Shown: positions 29,172 to 38,279, numbered from the stretch's first letter. The stretch: 64,000 nt of DNA from Streptomyces sp. NK08204 (GCF_020400585.1 NZ_JAINVF010000002.1:1-64000); one strand, 5' to 3'. The notes: generated by a model not told the origin, from the letters alone. Program-made: numbers and translations.

Positions 29172-30407
29172 GTGACACCCGCTGACGACGACACCGAGCC
29201 GTTCCCCCCGAACTCGGCGCCGACCGGTGCGACGGCGCCCGCCGCAGCTCCGTCCGCCGCGCCTCCGCCCATCCTGGACGGCAGCCGCATGCCGCGCTGG
29301 CTGCCGCGTGCCATGGTGCTCGCGCTCGCACTGGTCGCAGCGTTCCAGCTGGGCATCTGGGCCTTCCACCAGCTGACCGGACTGTTGATCAACATATTGA
29401 TCGCGTTCTTCCTGGCCCTCGCGATCGAGCCCGCGGTGAGCCGGATGGCCGCGCGCGGTATGCGCCGGGGGGGCGCGACCTTCCTGGTCTTCCTGGGTCT
29501 GGCGATCGTCACCGCCGGGTTCGTCACCCTGCTCGGCTCGATGCTGGCGGGCCAGATCATCAAGATGATCGAGGACTTCCCGGACTATCTGGACTCGGTC
29601 ATCAACTGGATCAACCAGACCTTCCACTCGGACCTGAGAAGGGTCGACGTCCAGGAGGGCCTGCTCCACTCCGACTGGCTGCGCAAGTACGCGCAGAACA
29701 GCGCGGCCGGCGTGCTCGACGTGTCCGCGCAGGTGCTCGGGGGACTGTTCCAGCTGCTGACGGTCGTCCTGTTCTCGTTCTACTTCGCCGCGGACGGCCC
29801 GCGCCTGCGGCGCGCCCTGTGTTCCGTGCTGCCGCCCCAGCGTCAGGCCGAGGTGCTGCGCGCCTGGGAGATCGCAGTCGACAAGACGGGCGGCTACATG
29901 TACTCGCGCGGGCTGATGGCACTCATCTCCGGCGTTGCGCACTACATCCTGCTCCTGGCCCTGGGCGTGCCGTACGCGCCCGTGCTCGGTGTGTGGGTGG
30001 GGCTGGTCTCGCAGTTCATCCCGACCATCGGCACCTACCTGGCGGGCGCGCTGCCGATGCTGATCGCGTTCACCGTCGACCCCTGGTACGCGGTCTGGGT
30101 GCTGGTCTTCGTCGTGCTCTACGTGCTCCAGCCCAAGCTGACCTCCAAGACCGTCGACATCCACCCTGCCGTCGCCTTCGGCTCGGTCATCGCCGGCACC
30201 GCGCTGCTCGGCGCCGTCGGCGCGCTGATCGCCATCCCGGCCGTCGCCACGCTCCAGGCGTTCCTGGGGGCGTATGTCAAGCGGTACGCCGTCACGGACG
30301 ACCCTCGGGTGCACGGCCACCGCGGCAGAGGGTCGGGTGGTCCCGGGACGTTCACCCGCATACGGCGGCGGCTGGACCGGCGGCCGGGCGCACAGGAGCA
30401 CTCCTAG
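29172..30407 (+). CDS. AI-2E family (TqsA/YdiK-type) membrane permease
   Basis: 411 residues. A Pro/Ala-rich N-terminal tail of about 45 residues is followed by about eight transmembrane helices in the AI-2E arrangement (LLINILIAFFLALAIEPAVS, then FLVFLGLAIVTAGFVTLL, a soluble middle, and QFIPTIGTYLAGALPMLIAF, VVLYVLQPKLTSKTVD). Members include the autoinducer exporter TqsA and Na+/H+ antiporters, so the substrate is unknown. Basic C-terminal tail. GTG was chosen for its spacing directly after the DUF3046 stop. Confidence 0.85.
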   Translation: MTPADDDTEPFPPNSAPTGATAPAAAPSAAPPPILDGSRMPRWLPRAMVLALALVAAFQLGIWAFHQLTGLLINILIAFFLALAIEPAVSRMAARGMRRGGATFLVFLGLAIVTAGFVTLLGSMLAGQIIKMIEDFPDYLDSVINWINQTFHSDLRRVDVQEGLLHSDWLRKYAQNSAAGVLDVSAQVLGGLFQLLTVVLFSFYFAADGPRLRRALCSVLPPQRQAEVLRAWEIAVDKTGGYMYSRGLMALISGVAHYILLLALGVPYAPVLGVWVGLVSQFIPTIGTYLAGALPMLIAFTVDPWYAVWVLVFVVLYVLQPKLTSKTVDIHPAVAFGSVIAGTALLGAVGALIAIPAVATLQAFLGAYVKRYAVTDDPRVHGHRGRGSGGPGTFTRIRRRLDRRPGAQEHS

Positions 30408-30418
30408 CACCCGCTTCG

Positions 30419-30497
30419 GTACGTCAGGGGCCGTCCCGTACGTCAAGGCCGCTCGGTATGTCGTGAACGCTCGGTCCCCGGACCGCTCAGTACGTCA
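30419..30497. repeat. Degenerate GTACGTCA repeats between convergent genes
   Basis: GTACGTCA occurs at 30419, 30438 and 30490 and GTATGTCG at 30456, spaced 19, 18 and 34 bp, often preceded by GCTCG. The last copy covers the stop of the minus-strand membrane gene. Confidence 0.5.
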
Positions 30498-31230
30498 ACA
30501 CCGCCCACACCCCGGCCCCGGCGACAGCCGTCGCGTAAAGGCCCACCGCCGCGGCCACGATCCGTTGGCGCGCGCCCTCGCTCCATGTGGTGCGCGACAG
30601 CAGCCAGGCCAGCAGCGGCAGAACCAGGACGGCGTGCAGGCTCACCCCGTGCAGTGGCTTCAGCGGGGCGGTCGAGTGGTAGGCGGCCTCCTGGTGGCCG
30701 GTCCGGGTCAGCACGACCCCGCGCGCGATCATCGCCGCGCCCGAGGCCAGTGCCACGAGCAGGATCGCGAAGCCGGAGCGCACCGCGAGAGCCATGCCCG
30801 CCGGACCTGTCGGCCGGTACCGGAAGGACGCGACGGCGAACACCGTGAGCAGCGTCACGAGCACCCCGCCGCCCATCGCGAGCGTCATGGACACCGCCGT
30901 GTCGAAGGGCGTCTCCATGTTCAGGTGTGAGGGCACCCGGCGCCATGCCTGAAGGGTGATGCCGCCGACCTCCACCAGGCAGTCGGCGGCGAGGACGACG
31001 AGCAGGACGGTGCGCAGCCGGGCTCCGACACGCAGGTACGACGTGACCCAGGTGACCGCGATCAGGGTCGCCCCGAAGGAGAGCCCGAACGTCACGGGCT
31101 TGCCCCAGGAGACGGGACCGTCCCAGGGGCCGCCGTCGACCGTGAACACCATCAGGTGCACGAGCCCGCTCAGGACGAGGAACAGCCCGACGGCATGGCA
31201 GAGCCGGTCGACGGCGCGCGGATTCTCCAT
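30487..31230 (-). CDS. Multi-pass membrane protein of unknown function
   Basis: 247 residues with about seven hydrophobic helices (AVGLFLVLSGLVHLMVFTV, PVTFGLSFGATLIAVTWV, LLVVLAADCLVEVGGITL and others). I do not recognise the family. The conserved-looking features are HLMVFTVDGGPWDGPVSWGKPV and the histidine in KPLHGVSLHAVLVLP. The ATG given is the first Met before the hydrophobic region; the frame is open upstream. It is divergent from recA and convergent with the AI-2E permease gene. Confidence 0.65.
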   Translation of the reverse strand: MENPRAVDRLCHAVGLFLVLSGLVHLMVFTVDGGPWDGPVSWGKPVTFGLSFGATLIAVTWVTSYLRVGARLRTVLLVVLAADCLVEVGGITLQAWRRVPSHLNMETPFDTAVSMTLAMGGGVLVTLLTVFAVASFRYRPTGPAGMALAVRSGFAILLVALASGAAMIARGVVLTRTGHQEAAYHSTAPLKPLHGVSLHAVLVLPLLAWLLSRTTWSEGARQRIVAAAVGLYATAVAGAGVWAVLTY

Positions 31231-31365
31231 GGCGCCAAGGTTTCCTGGACCGGCTGCCGCCGTCGTCGTCCGGCCGGAGACACCGGTGATACGCCCCTGG
31301 GAGTAGCGCCCGCGCCCCGTCCCGCCGATGCGGATGCGAAGCCCTGGGGGACGCCGGCGGTGCAC

Positions 31366-31392
31366 TTGACACGAAAATCGAACATCTATTCT
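31366..31392 (+). promoter_or_regulatory. SOS promoter and LexA box of recA
   Basis: TTGACA at 31366-31371 and TATTCT at 31387-31392 form a promoter-like pair (15-bp spacing). TCGAACATCTATTC within it matches the actinobacterial LexA operator (GAAC-N4-GTTC type; second half ATTC here). LexA bound here would block the -10 region. Confidence 0.7.
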
Positions 31393-31457
31393 CATGAAGG
31401 CTCAGGCAAGGCCTACGGCGGAGATTTCGATCCGTTTTGGTGCGATAAGTTCCCTGG

Positions 31458-31466
31458 TTATCCACA
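31458..31466 (+). promoter_or_regulatory. DnaA box in the recA leader region
   Basis: TTATCCACA is an exact match to the classical DnaA-box consensus, 98 bp before the recA start and between the two damage-response promoters. Confidence 0.5.
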
Positions 31467-31489
31467 GGCAGGGCCTGCGTCAGGGCGCA

Positions 31490-31512
31490 TTGTCAGTGGT
31501 AGGCGTTAGCGT
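31490..31512 (+). promoter_or_regulatory. RecA-NDp (PafBC-type) promoter of recA
   Basis: TTGTCAGTG, then 8 bp, then TAGCGT fits the published RecA-NDp consensus TTGTCRGTG-N8-TANNNT exactly. In mycobacteria this promoter class is the LexA-independent, PafBC-dependent damage response. It lies 44 nt before the recA ATG. Confidence 0.75.
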
Positions 31513-31555
31513 CTTTGACGTGAAGCGATCGACTCAAGCAAACCGGGTGGAACCC

Positions 31556-32680
<1,125 letters not shown>

Positions 32681-32683
32681 CCC

Positions 32684-33532
32684 GTGACACGACGAACCGA
32701 CTGGGCCGAGTACGAGTACGTCACTCCCGGTGCCCCACGGGGGAAGGGCGCCGATGGCGACACGGGCTTCGCTCCGGCCGGTGACGAGGGACACGGGACC
32801 GAGTACGGCGGGTACGGGGGCGACAGGTACGCCGGACACGGGGGGTCCGGCGGCCCCGGCGGCCCCGGCCGGTACGAGGACCGCGGTGGTCGCCCGGGCG
32901 GCGGCAGGAGCGACGAGCCCCACGGGGGTGGCTCGTACGGTCGTGGGCGGCGCGGATTCGGGGAGCCGCGCGGTGAGGACGAAGGCGCCCCCTCCTCGTC
33001 GAGGGCCGAGCGGGGGGAGTCTTCGGGGGACCCGGCTGAGCGGGCGCGGGCGATCTGTCTGCGCCTGCTCACCGGGACCCCACGCACCCGCAAGCAGCTC
33101 GCGGACGCCCTGCAGAAGCGGGACATCCCCGAGGACGTGACCGAGGAGGTGCTGTCGAGGTTCGAGGAGGTCGGACTGATCGACGACAGCGCCTTCGCGG
33201 ACGCCTGGGTGGAGTCCCGGCACCACGGGCGGGGACTCGCCCGGCGTGCTCTCGCCCAGGAACTGCGCACCAAGGGCGTCGACTCAGCGCTGATCGACGA
33301 GGCCGTCGGTCGGCTCGACTCCGAGCAGGAGGAGACGACCGCCCGCGACCTCGTGGCCCGCAAGCTGCGTGCCACCCGCGGCCTGGACCGTGACAAGCGC
33401 ATCCGCCGCCTCGCCGGCATGCTGGCTCGCAAGGGCTACCCCGAAGGCATGGCTCTCCGCGTAGTCCGCCGGGCACTGGAGGAGGAGGGCGAGGACACCG
33501 AGTTCCTCGGCGACGAGGGCGGGGACTTCTGA
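32684..33532 (+). CDS. recX: Regulatory protein RecX with a glycine-rich N-terminal extension
   Basis: 282 residues, GTG start 3 nt after recA. The C-terminal half (about 120-275) is the three-helix-repeat RecX domain (AICLRLLTGTPRTRKQLADA, FEEVGLIDDSAFADAWVESR, GKLARKGYP-like end), which caps RecA filaments. The first 110 residues are low-complexity and rich in Gly, Arg, Tyr and Asp, with RGG-like pieces (RGGRPGGGRSDEP, SYGRGRRGFGEPRGE). RecX is usually about 150-200 residues, so this disordered arm is an addition. Cotranscription with recA is near certain from the spacing. Confidence 0.9.
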   Translation: MTRRTDWAEYEYVTPGAPRGKGADGDTGFAPAGDEGHGTEYGGYGGDRYAGHGGSGGPGGPGRYEDRGGRPGGGRSDEPHGGGSYGRGRRGFGEPRGEDEGAPSSSRAERGESSGDPAERARAICLRLLTGTPRTRKQLADALQKRDIPEDVTEEVLSRFEEVGLIDDSAFADAWVESRHHGRGLARRALAQELRTKGVDSALIDEAVGRLDSEQEETTARDLVARKLRATRGLDRDKRIRRLAGMLARKGYPEGMALRVVRRALEEEGEDTEFLGDEGGDF

Positions 33533-33584
33533 CGGCCCATCCCCGGGACCCTGCGGATCGTCCGCGCCCGGGTCACCGGTCCGC

Positions 33585-33995
33585 TCAGGACACCGGCTCC
33601 ACCGGCAACCCCGCCGCCCGCCAGGCCTGGAAGCCGCCCACCAGGTCCGTCGCCCGGTGCAGACCCAGTCGGTGGAGGGAGGCGGCGGCGAGGCTGGAGG
33701 CGTAACCCTCGTCGCAGACCACCACGACGGGCAGGTCGTGACCGGTGGCCTCGGGCACGCGGTGGCTGCCCTGCGGATCCAGGCGCCACTCCAGCTCATT
33801 GCGCTCGATGACGAGGGCGCCGGGGATCAGCCCATCCCGCTCGCGCAGGGCCGCGTACCGGATGTCCACCAGCAGGGCCGCGCCGGTGCGCGCCGCCGCG
33901 TACGCCTCCCGTGCCCCGATACGCCGGTATCCCGCGCGCACCCGCTCCAGCAACTCGTCCACACCGAGCGGCCGTTCGCCCGTCGCGCCGCTCAC
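33585..33995 (-). CDS. Rhodanese-like sulfurtransferase
   Basis: 136 residues, single rhodanese domain: LLVDIRYAALRERDGLIPGAL, the active-site loop VVVCDEGYASS (catalytic Cys) and GGFQAWRAAGLPVEP. It transfers sulfane sulfur to thiophilic acceptors. The ATG overlaps the stop of the cysteine dioxygenase gene by 4 nt, so both are made together and probably act in the same cysteine breakdown route. Confidence 0.88.
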   Translation of the reverse strand: MSGATGERPLGVDELLERVRAGYRRIGAREAYAAARTGAALLVDIRYAALRERDGLIPGALVIERNELEWRLDPQGSHRVPEATGHDLPVVVVCDEGYASSLAAASLHRLGLHRATDLVGGFQAWRAAGLPVEPVS

Positions 33996-34555
33996 TGCCA
34001 GTCCTCCGCGTACTCGACCTGCTCCAGACGCAGCACCTGGCCCGTACGGCTGTACCGGCGGATGCGCGGCAGGGGCGGGTAATAGGCGTGGACCGAGATC
34101 GCGTGCCGGTCGGGAGACTCGTTGAACACCTCGTGCACATGATGGCGGCCGAAGGCCCGGCCCTGCCCCGCGGGCAGCCGGCGTTCGCGGTCCACACCCT
34201 CGGTCAGTTCCAGGGTCTTCCAGCCGTCGGTGGGCAGCCGGGCGGCGAGCGAGTACTCCCTGAGTTCGCCCGCCGCCGCGACGAACGCGCCGATCGAGTC
34301 GGCATGGTCGTGCCAGCCGGTGCCGGTGCCGGGCGGCCAGCCGATCAGCCAGGCCTCGCTGCCACCGGGCCCGTCGAGCCGCACCCAGGTACGGCCATCC
34401 GGGTCGAGCGGCAAGGAGGAGATCAGCGCGGTGTCGGCGGCCGAACGCCGGACGAAGTCGAGGAGTTCCGCCTGGGTCGGCGCGCAGCCGACGGCACCGG
34501 CGGAGGCATCGGGGGACGCCGAGGGGGGCCCAGCGGGGGAGACAGACACGTGCAC
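33992..34555 (-). CDS. Cysteine dioxygenase type I
   Basis: 187 residues. The cupin fold has the iron ligands in GTGTGWHDHADSIGAF and RHHVHEVFNES. The enzyme oxidises cysteine to cysteine sulfinate. The GTG (VHVSVSP) is the start with CAGGAC upstream and marks the point where a 64-nt leader separates it from the cysteine-rich uORF; the frame is open further upstream but overlaps that uORF. It is followed by the overlapping rhodanese gene. Expression is probably set by ribosome movement on the leader peptide (see 34620-34706). Confidence 0.88.
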   Translation of the reverse strand: MHVSVSPAGPPSASPDASAGAVGCAPTQAELLDFVRRSAADTALISSLPLDPDGRTWVRLDGPGGSEAWLIGWPPGTGTGWHDHADSIGAFVAAAGELREYSLAARLPTDGWKTLELTEGVDRERRLPAGQGRAFGRHHVHEVFNESPDRHAISVHAYYPPLPRIRRYSRTGQVLRLEQVEYAEDWQ

Positions 34556-34578
34556 CGTCCTGAAGAAGGTTCGCCGAA

Positions 34579-34598
34579 CGGGCGCGCGACGACGCCCG
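34579..34598 (-). promoter_or_regulatory. Hairpin between leader peptide and cysteine dioxygenase
   Basis: CGGGCG and CGCCCG pair around an 8-nt loop in the 64-nt stretch after the leader peptide stop. It could be one of two alternative structures in an attenuation mechanism, but it lacks a U run, so translational control is as likely as termination. Confidence 0.4.
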
Positions 34599-34619
34599 GG
34601 GAAAGAAGGGGATGGGAAC

Positions 34620-34706
34620 TCAGCAGGACGGACGACACACACAGCCCGCGTAGCGGACGAGGTCCATGTGGACCCGCCGCCACAGGCGCACACAGGTGTC
34701 GGTCAT
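34620..34706 (-). CDS. Cysteine-rich leader peptide (uORF) of the cysteine dioxygenase operon
   Basis: 28 codons, too short for standard gene calling. It begins MTDTCVRLWRRVHMDL and ends GCVCRPSC followed directly by TGA, so four of 28 residues are Cys and three lie in the last seven codons. The LxxRxHxDL core followed by a Cys-rich end resembles the 'putative leader peptide' family often found in Streptomyces before sulfur and cysteine genes. A good promoter puts the transcription start at or one base from the ATG, so it is leaderless. Ribosomes should stall at the terminal Cys codons when charged tRNA-Cys is low. The next gene consumes cysteine, so high cysteine should favour its expression (inference). 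Confidence 0.78.
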   Translation of the reverse strand: MTDTCVRLWRRVHMDLVRYAGCVCRPSC

Positions 34707-34713
34707 GGCCGGG

Positions 34714-34742
34714 AGTACAGCACGTCGGTGCGCGGTGGTCAA
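34714..34742 (-). promoter_or_regulatory. Promoter of leader peptide / cysteine dioxygenase / rhodanese operon
   Basis: On the minus strand TTGACC (34742-34737), 17 bp, TGTACT (34719-34714), then 7 nt to the leader peptide ATG. Both boxes and the spacing fit a principal-sigma promoter giving a leaderless transcript. Confidence 0.75.
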
Positions 34743-34781
34743 CTCTCCGTCACCCTGCGGACAGGGCGACCGCAGCGGTGG

Positions 34782-36398
34782 TCAACGCGCGCTGGAGCCC
34801 GCCTCCGCGGCCTCCTCCGCCGTCTCCTCCTTCGCCGTGCCGCCCAGCGTGGCCTCGGCCGCCGCGTACAGGTCGGCCGGGCGGACCCCGCCGAACGCCG
34901 CGACCAGGTGGCCGTCGGGGCGCACGAGCAGCACGCTGTGCGCCGGTGCCCCCGGGTACTCCTCGGCGACCAGCAGCTCGGCGGGGTGCGGCAGTGCCGT
35001 CACCGCCGCCGCGAGCCGGGGCATCACCCCGGCCGACACCCAGTGCTTGCGGTCCCACACTCCCGTGCCCGGCGCGATCAGCACGACGAGCAGTGCCCCA
35101 CGGCCGAGCCGGTCGTGCAGCCGTACGAAAGAGCCGTCCTCCGCGGTGACCCGCACATCGGTGACGGGCGCGCCCGGTGGGGTGGCGACCGGGATCGCAC
35201 CCTCCAGCTGCCGGGGTGCGAGCGGCGAGTCGGCGTACGCCCCCGGCGCGCCCAGCGGGCCGCGCCCCAGGTGGCCGTCGACGAGGAGCGCGTCGTGGCC
35301 CCGGGCGGCGCCCGGGACGTAGTGGCGCAGGCCGCCGCCTCCGCGCAGCACCGGCAGCGCCTGGTCGGCGGCGCGCAGCCGGGCGGCGACGACCGCGCGT
35401 CGCTCGGCCTGATAACTGTCCAGCAGCGCCTCGTGCGGGCCGTGGTGCCAGGCCGGGGCCAGCTTCCAGGCTAGGTTGTCGGCGTCCCGCAGGCCCTCGT
35501 CGAGCCCCTGGGTGCCGAGTGCGCCGAGCAGGTGGGCCGCGTCCCCGGCGAGGAAGACCCGGCCGGCGCGCCACCGGCGGGCCAGCCGGTGGTGCACGGT
35601 GTGGACGCCGGTGTCGAGCAGGTCGTACGTCGCCGGGGTGCCGTCCGACCAGCCCGCGAGGGTCTCACGGATCCGGGCCACCAGGCTCTCGGGCGTGACC
35701 AGGTCCTTGCCCGGCGGCAGCAGCCAGTCCAGGCGCCACACGCCGTCCGGGAGGGGGCGGGCGGTCACCTCCCCGGCCGAGGGCACGGACGACCGCCACG
35801 GTGGCATCCGGTGGAGCAAGGCCCGGCCTTCCCACGTAAGTTCCGTGCGCAGCGCGGCGACCGCGTGCCGCTCCACCGCCGTACGGCCCGGGAAACGGAT
35901 GTCCTGGAGCTTGCGCACGGTCGAGCGGGGGCCGTCGCAGCCGACCAGGTAACTGCCGCGCCACCAGGTGCCCTTGGGGCCCCGGGTGTGCGCGGTGACG
36001 CCGGAACGCTCCTGCTCGATCGAGTCGAGCCTGCTGTCCACGGCGACCTTGACGAGCGGCTCTCCCGCGACGGCCGCGCGCAGGGCGTTGGTGACGGCAT
36101 GCTGGGTGATGTGCAGCGGGGCGTGGCCGGCCTCCTCGAAAGTGATGTCGCTCATCACCTGCCTGCGCCGCAGTGACCGCCATCCGGCCCAGCGGACGCC
36201 CAGGTTCCCGAGGGCCGCCCCGGTCAGCCGCTCCAGCAGGGCCGCCGTGTCCTCGTGGAGCACTATCGTGCGCGCCAGGCGTGCTTCCTCCTTGCCGGGG
36301 CCCTCGTCGAGGAGGACGGACGGCACCTCCTGGCGGGCCAGCGCCAGGGCGAGCGTGAGCCCGACGGGCCCCGCTCCGACGATGATCACCGGGTCCAC
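34782..36398 (-). CDS. FAD-dependent monooxygenase (PheA/TfdB, aromatic hydroxylase type)
   Basis: 538 residues. The N-terminal FAD-binding Rossmann motif is VIIVGAGPVGLTLALALA, the second FAD motif is RVFLAGDAAHLLGALGTQGLDEGLRDADNL (split by family as GDAAH), and YLVGCDGPRSTVR is the DG motif. A C-terminal thioredoxin-like domain (about 400-520) is typical of phenol hydroxylase-type enzymes. The GTG start puts the glycine motif at the very N-terminus, with AGAGGG upstream. The substrate is unknown. It is downstream of the glu operon terminator and 40 bp upstream of the leader peptide promoter, all on the same strand. Confidence 0.85.
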   Translation of the reverse strand: MDPVIIVGAGPVGLTLALALARQEVPSVLLDEGPGKEEARLARTIVLHEDTAALLERLTGAALGNLGVRWAGWRSLRRRQVMSDITFEEAGHAPLHITQHAVTNALRAAVAGEPLVKVAVDSRLDSIEQERSGVTAHTRGPKGTWWRGSYLVGCDGPRSTVRKLQDIRFPGRTAVERHAVAALRTELTWEGRALLHRMPPWRSSVPSAGEVTARPLPDGVWRLDWLLPPGKDLVTPESLVARIRETLAGWSDGTPATYDLLDTGVHTVHHRLARRWRAGRVFLAGDAAHLLGALGTQGLDEGLRDADNLAWKLAPAWHHGPHEALLDSYQAERRAVVAARLRAADQALPVLRGGGGLRHYVPGAARGHDALLVDGHLGRGPLGAPGAYADSPLAPRQLEGAIPVATPPGAPVTDVRVTAEDGSFVRLHDRLGRGALLVVLIAPGTGVWDRKHWVSAGVMPRLAAAVTALPHPAELLVAEEYPGAPAHSVLLVRPDGHLVAAFGGVRPADLYAAAEATLGGTAKEETAEEAAEAGSSAR

Positions 36399-36488
36399 GG
36401 CGCGGCGCCCTCTGCTCGCAGCGGTGCCCTGACGGGCCTGGGTGAACAGGAAGGTGGAGCGGGGTGCACGATCACAGAATGTATGCAA

Positions 36489-36511
36489 CCCATTGGTGGA
36501 GTATGCGTCAA
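36489..36511 (-). promoter_or_regulatory. Possible promoter of the monooxygenase gene
   Basis: TTGACG (36511-36506) and TTGCAT at 17-bp spacing on the minus strand. Two GTATGC direct repeats (about 36481 and 36501 on the plus strand) overlap it and could be an operator. Confidence 0.35.
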
Positions 36512-36518
36512 GTGACAA

Positions 36519-36546
36519 GGGGCAGTGGCGAACACGCCACTGCCCC
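36519..36546 (-). terminator. Terminator of gluABCD
   Basis: A perfect 12-bp hairpin, GGGGCAGTGGCG and CGCCACTGCCCC with the loop AACA (plus-strand reading), about 35 bp after the gluD stop. Only a weak U-rich tail (CTTGTCACTT) follows on the minus strand. Confidence 0.75.
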
Positions 36547-36580
36547 GGTTGCCACACAGATGGCCTGACCGCTTGTCAGG

Positions 36581-37492
36581 TCAGAACGCCGTGTCGGAGG
36601 CTCCGGTCGCGAAGGTGCCGCCCACGGCCGCGGGGTTCAGCTCCTCCATGTCCTCGGCGCCGAGCACCGCACCCGTGCCGCGCTTGCTGCGCCGCAGCCG
36701 GCCCTCCAGCCAGCTCGCGAAGGAGGTCAGGGCGAAGTTGAGCACGATGTAGATGACCGCCACGCCGACGAAGCTGGCGAAGACGTTGGCGTAGTTCGCC
36801 GCGAACGTGCCGCGCTGGTTGAGCAGTTCCGTGAAACCGATCATCACGCCGCCCAGCGCGGTGTCCTTCACGATGACCACGAGCTGGCTGACGATCGCCG
36901 GCAGCATGGCGGTGACCGCCTGCGGGAGCAGGATGCTGGTCATCGTCTGGCCTTTGCGCAGGCCGATCGCGTACGCCGCCTCGGACTGGCCCCTGGGCAG
37001 GGCCAGGATGCCGGCCTGGACCACCTCGGCGAGCACCGACGCGTTGTAGAGCACCAGGGCGGTGACCACCGCGTAGAGGGGCCGGTCATCGCTGGTGACC
37101 TGGGTGTAGCGGCTGTAGAACTCGTTGGCGAACAGCATCAGCAGCAGCACCGGGATCGCCCGGAAGAACTCGACGACCACACCCGCCACGATCCGCACCG
37201 AACGGTGGTCGGACAGACGGGCGATGCCGAAGACGGCGCCGAGCGGAAGCGCGATGACCATGGACAGCGCCGCGGCCTTCAGGGTGTTGACAAGTCCCGG
37301 GAGAAGGTAGGTCGTCCAGGCCTCGGACGTGGTGAACGGCTGCCACAGGGACCACCGCAGCTGCTGCTTGTCGTCCAGTGTGCGCCACAGCCACCAGACC
37401 AGTGCGACGAGCGCGGCGAAGAAGACGACGGTGATGAGCACGTTGCGCCGCTTGGCGCGCGGGCCCGGCGTGTCGTACAGGACGGAACTCAT
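36581..37492 (-). CDS. gluD: Glutamate ABC transporter permease GluD
   Basis: 303 residues. A basic N-terminus and first helix (VLITVVFFAALVALVWWLW) precede a HisM-type permease domain with EAAYAIGLRKGQTMTSILLPQAV as the EAA loop that contacts the ATPase, and four more helices. The C-terminal tail is cytoplasmic. It pairs with GluC; its ATG overlaps the gluC stop (ATGA). It closes the gluABCD operon before the hairpin at 36519-36546. Confidence 0.9.
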   Translation of the reverse strand: MSSVLYDTPGPRAKRRNVLITVVFFAALVALVWWLWRTLDDKQQLRWSLWQPFTTSEAWTTYLLPGLVNTLKAAALSMVIALPLGAVFGIARLSDHRSVRIVAGVVVEFFRAIPVLLLMLFANEFYSRYTQVTSDDRPLYAVVTALVLYNASVLAEVVQAGILALPRGQSEAAYAIGLRKGQTMTSILLPQAVTAMLPAIVSQLVVIVKDTALGGVMIGFTELLNQRGTFAANYANVFASFVGVAVIYIVLNFALTSFASWLEGRLRRSKRGTGAVLGAEDMEELNPAAVGGTFATGASDTAF

Positions 37493-38154
37493 CGCTTCAC
37501 CGCCAGTCGCTTGGCGAGCCGGCCCAGGAGCAGGCCGGTGGGCAGGGTCAGGAGCACGAAGCCGAGGGCGAAGACGGCACCGATGGCCAGCGTCTGGGCC
37601 TCGTTCTCCATCATCGTCTTCATCAGGGTCGCGGCCTCGGCGACGCCGATGGCAGCCGCGACGGTGGTGTTCTTCGTCAGGGCGATCAGCACGTTGGCCA
37701 GCGGGCCGATGACCGCGCGGAACGCCTGGGGCAGCACGATCATGCGCAGCGTCTGGCTGAAGTTCAGCCCGATCGCGCGGGCGGCCTCGGCCTGGCCGAG
37801 CGGCACGGTGTTGATGCCGGCGCGGATCGCCTCGCAGACGAAGGCGGCCGTGTAGGCGACGAGACCGAGGACCGCCAGGCGGAAGCCCTGGGTCTTGAAG
37901 TCGGAGGTGCCCATCGTCACGCCGAAGACGTCGGCGAGCCCGAGGGAGCTGAACAGGATGATGATCGTCAGCGGGATGTTGCGGACGATGTTCACATAGA
38001 CGGCACCGAATCCGCGCATGAGCGGGACGGGACTGACCCGCATCGCGGCCAGCAGGGTGCCCCAGACCAGGGAGCCGACGGCGGAGAGGGCGGTGAGTTT
38101 CACCGTCATCCAGAACGCCCCTAGGACGTCATAACCTTGAAGAAAGTCGAACAC
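37489..38154 (-). CDS. gluC: Glutamate ABC transporter permease GluC
   Basis: 221 residues from a GTG start (FDFLQGYDVLGAFWMTVKLT). About five transmembrane helices and the EAA loop EAARAIGLNFSQTLRMIVLPQA identify a HisM-type polar amino acid permease. It is separated from gluB by 125 bp containing two hairpins and overlaps gluD by 4 nt. Confidence 0.9.
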   Translation of the reverse strand: MFDFLQGYDVLGAFWMTVKLTALSAVGSLVWGTLLAAMRVSPVPLMRGFGAVYVNIVRNIPLTIIILFSSLGLADVFGVTMGTSDFKTQGFRLAVLGLVAYTAAFVCEAIRAGINTVPLGQAEAARAIGLNFSQTLRMIVLPQAFRAVIGPLANVLIALTKNTTVAAAIGVAEAATLMKTMMENEAQTLAIGAVFALGFVLLTLPTGLLLGRLAKRLAVKR

Positions 38155-38196
38155 GATGTCCCGCGCTTCCGGGTGTGTGGTGTACGAGGAGGGCCG

Positions 38197-38270
38197 GGCG
38201 CGCCGCCGGGAAGGCGGTGGCGGCGCGCCGTGCGGAACCCTGCGTCACCCGCCGGAGTGAGCGCCGGCGG
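38197..38270 (-). promoter_or_regulatory. Hairpins in the gluB-gluC spacer
   Basis: GGCGCGCCGCC (38197-38207) pairs perfectly with GGCGGCGCGCC (38219-38229), and CCGCCGG (38249-38255) with CCGGCGG (38264-38270). Neither has a T run. In binding-protein operons such structures usually protect the upstream mRNA or reduce read-through, giving more binding protein than permease. Confidence 0.6.
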
Positions 38271-38279
38271 AGTTCCGCG

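Noticed and set aside
31394..31555. An N-terminal extension of RecA starting at the ATG at 31394
   Set aside because: It would translate through the RecA-NDp promoter; RecA homologues begin at MAGTDREK and that ATG has a ribosome binding site.
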